In this document: one piece after another, positions 12,535-13,642 of the stretch | How the letters are laid out: each line of letters begins with the position of its first letter | Numbering within the stretch: position 1 is the stretch's first letter | From: Alphaproteobacteria bacterium | GTDB lineage: Bacteria > Pseudomonadota > Alphaproteobacteria > Sphingomonadales > Sphingomonadaceae | Assembly (NCBI GenBank): GCA_005882415.1 | Contig: VBAE01000106.1 | Span: 1 to 13,642, forward strand | Length of the DNA: 13,642 nucleotides | Direction of reading: 5' to 3' | Notes under the pieces: model-generated | Seen by the model: the letters and a program-made list of their open reading frames with translations, nothing else | The model's database searches: none | Told to the model about the DNA's origin: nothing | Translations under genes and position numbers: made by a program

Positions 12535-13642
12535 TCACTTTCCTATGCAGAAGCGCCCGAACAGCGCGTCCAGCATCTCCTCGATCCCACCGCGACCCGT
12601 GACGCTGGAGAGCTCCGCCCGCGTCAGGCGAAGGGACTCGGCGGCGAGCAGCATCTCCGTTTCGCCCAGTGCTCCCGCCAAAGCTGAAGCCGCTGCCTCA
12701 ACCGCGGCTCGCTGACGGGCGTTCAACGACACCTCACCCTGTGCCGGAAGTAGGGCACGTGCTCGGTCCTCAAGCAGGGCGACCAGTTCGCCGACGCCTT
12801 GACCCGTCACCGCCGACACATGCACGTCCCCCGGTCGGTCCTCCAGGTCCGCCTTGGCAGCGACCAGCACCGAGCCCTCCGGCTGCTCCTCCGGGGGACC
12901 GAGCCACAGCAGGATATCCGCGGCAGCAAGGCTTCGGCGAGCCAGGTCGACGCCGATCCGCTCGATCTCGTCTCCGCTCTCGCGCAGGCCGGCCGTGTCG
13001 GTGAACAGGAAGGGGATGCCGGATATCGCCACCGGCGCCTCGATCACGTCGCGGGTCGTACCCGGTATTGGCGAGGTAATCGCCGCATCCCTTTGCACCA
13101 ACACATTGAGAAGGCTGGACTTTCCAGCATTTGGCGGACCGGCGATGACCACCCGCACTCCATCGCGAAGCCGCTCGGCAGGGGGACGTGCGAGCACTGC
13201 CTGCATCTCGCCGGCAAGCGTCTCCACCGCCCCGTGCCATCCTGCCGGCCATTCCTCGCCGACCTCCCCCTCGTCGGAGAAGTTCAGCACCGCCTCCAGC
13301 GCCGCGGCAAGCGCGTCGAGCCGCGCCTCCCAACCCTGCACCTGACGGCTGAGCGCCCCCCCGGCCAGAGCGAGGGCGGCGCGGCGCTGGGTCTCCGTCT
13401 CCGCGGCGAGCAGGTCGGCCAGCCCCTCGGCCTCGGCCAGATCGATCCGGCCATTCTCGAAGGCGCGGCGCGTAAACTCCCCCGGCTCAGCGGCGCGGAG
13501 ACCGTCCACACTCGACAGCGCCTCCAGCACCGACACCACCACCGCCCGGCCGCCGTGCAGGTGCAGCTCGACCAGATCCTCTCCCGTCGCGGTCGCGGGG
13601 CCGGGGAAGCGAAGCACCAGCGCCCGGTCGAGCGGCTCCCCG
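12535..13642 (-). CDS. mnmE: tRNA modification GTPase MnmE (5' end outside window)
   Basis: MnmE is the GTPase partner of MnmG in wobble-uridine modification. The frame is open through the window edge, reading EPLDRALVLRFPGPATATGEDLVELHLHGG, so the GTG at 13617 is internal and roughly 60 N-terminal residues are missing; 368 are visible. Landmarks: GEFTRRAFENGRIDLAEAEGLADL, the P-loop GPPNAGKSS (visible 168-176), GTTRD (G2 loop), DTAG (G3), and the C-terminal FCIGK with the catalytic cysteine (visible 365). The G4 position usually reads NKxD but here is AKAD, so the guanine-contacting asparagine is replaced. Its 3' end abuts a parS site, and it is the most upstream visible gene of the leftward operon, whose promoter must lie outside the window. 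Confidence 0.97.
   Translation of the reverse strand, partial: GEPLDRALVLRFPGPATATGEDLVELHLHGGRAVVVSVLEALSSVDGLRAAEPGEFTRRAFENGRIDLAEAEGLADLLAAETETQRRAALALAGGALSRQVQGWEARLDALAAALEAVLNFSDEGEVGEEWPAGWHGAVETLAGEMQAVLARPPAERLRDGVRVVIAGPPNAGKSSLLNVLVQRDAAITSPIPGTTRDVIEAPVAISGIPFLFTDTAGLRESGDEIERIGVDLARRSLAAADILLWLGPPEEQPEGSVLVAAKADLEDRPGDVHVSAVTGQGVGELVALLEDRARALLPAQGEVSLNARQRAAVEAAASALAGALGETEMLLAAESLRLTRAELSSVTGRGGIEEMLDALFGRFCIGK

Noticed and set aside
11468..12715. 415-codon open frame antisense to mnmG, running over the parS site
   Set aside because: It crosses mnmG, the intergenic parS and mnmE with no recognisable protein features; a codon-bias shadow.
13615..13617. GTG as the start of mnmE
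   Set aside because: Upstream codons to the window edge read EPLDRAL, the conserved MnmE sequence preceding VLRFPGP; the gene simply runs off the window.

Overview
The window is a very GC-rich, densely packed piece of an alphaproteobacterial chromosome, most likely from the Sphingomonadales. The evidence is the gene order (leuS-lptE-holA facing mnmE-mnmG-rsmG-parA-parB), a DUF3576 gene in front of leuS, the style of the proteins, and the frequent GTG/TTG starts. The lineage call is an inference from gene content and order; no marker RNA gene is present. Nearly everything is housekeeping. I see no mobile element, CRISPR array, tRNA, rRNA or defence-type cassette.

Left part (1-3656): the 3' end of ribA (GTP cyclohydrolase II, with a decayed DHBP-synthase-like N-terminal half) runs into a convergent two-gene unit read leftward, yggS (PLP homeostasis) followed by a HAD-family phosphatase. 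Divergent from yggS, across only 22 bp, is a short ThiE/TenI-like protein. Its stop codon overlaps that of a leftward gene for an exported, probably outer-membrane beta-barrel protein of unknown role.

Middle (3657-8357): a 223-bp divergent intergenic region, the only sizeable one, holds a G-quadruplex-type G-tract motif and a recognisable sigma70-like promoter. Then comes a rightward operon: DUF3576 protein, leuS (leucyl-tRNA synthetase), lptE (LPS-assembly lipoprotein) and holA (DNA polymerase III delta). The last three are joined by 4-nt stop/start overlaps.

Right part (8354-13642): a leftward operon, mnmE (5' end outside the window), mnmG, rsmG, parA and parB. MnmE and MnmG together modify the tRNA wobble uridine, RsmG methylates 16S rRNA, and ParA/ParB segregate the chromosome origin. 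Two 16-bp parS centromere sites lie inside this operon, one between mnmE and mnmG and one within the rsmG coding sequence. The cluster therefore carries the segregation proteins and their DNA target together, which suggests an origin-proximal position.

All three convergent gene ends have essentially no spacer (stops 2 bp apart or overlapping by 4 bp) and no classical intrinsic terminator. The most useful leads are the two parS sites, the degenerate RibB half of RibA, a symmetric CTATAG element between two divergent starts, the unassigned beta-barrel protein, the promoter and start evidence for the DUF3576 gene, and a G8 homopolymer near the 3' end of parB. I did not find a convincing undescribed multi-gene system.
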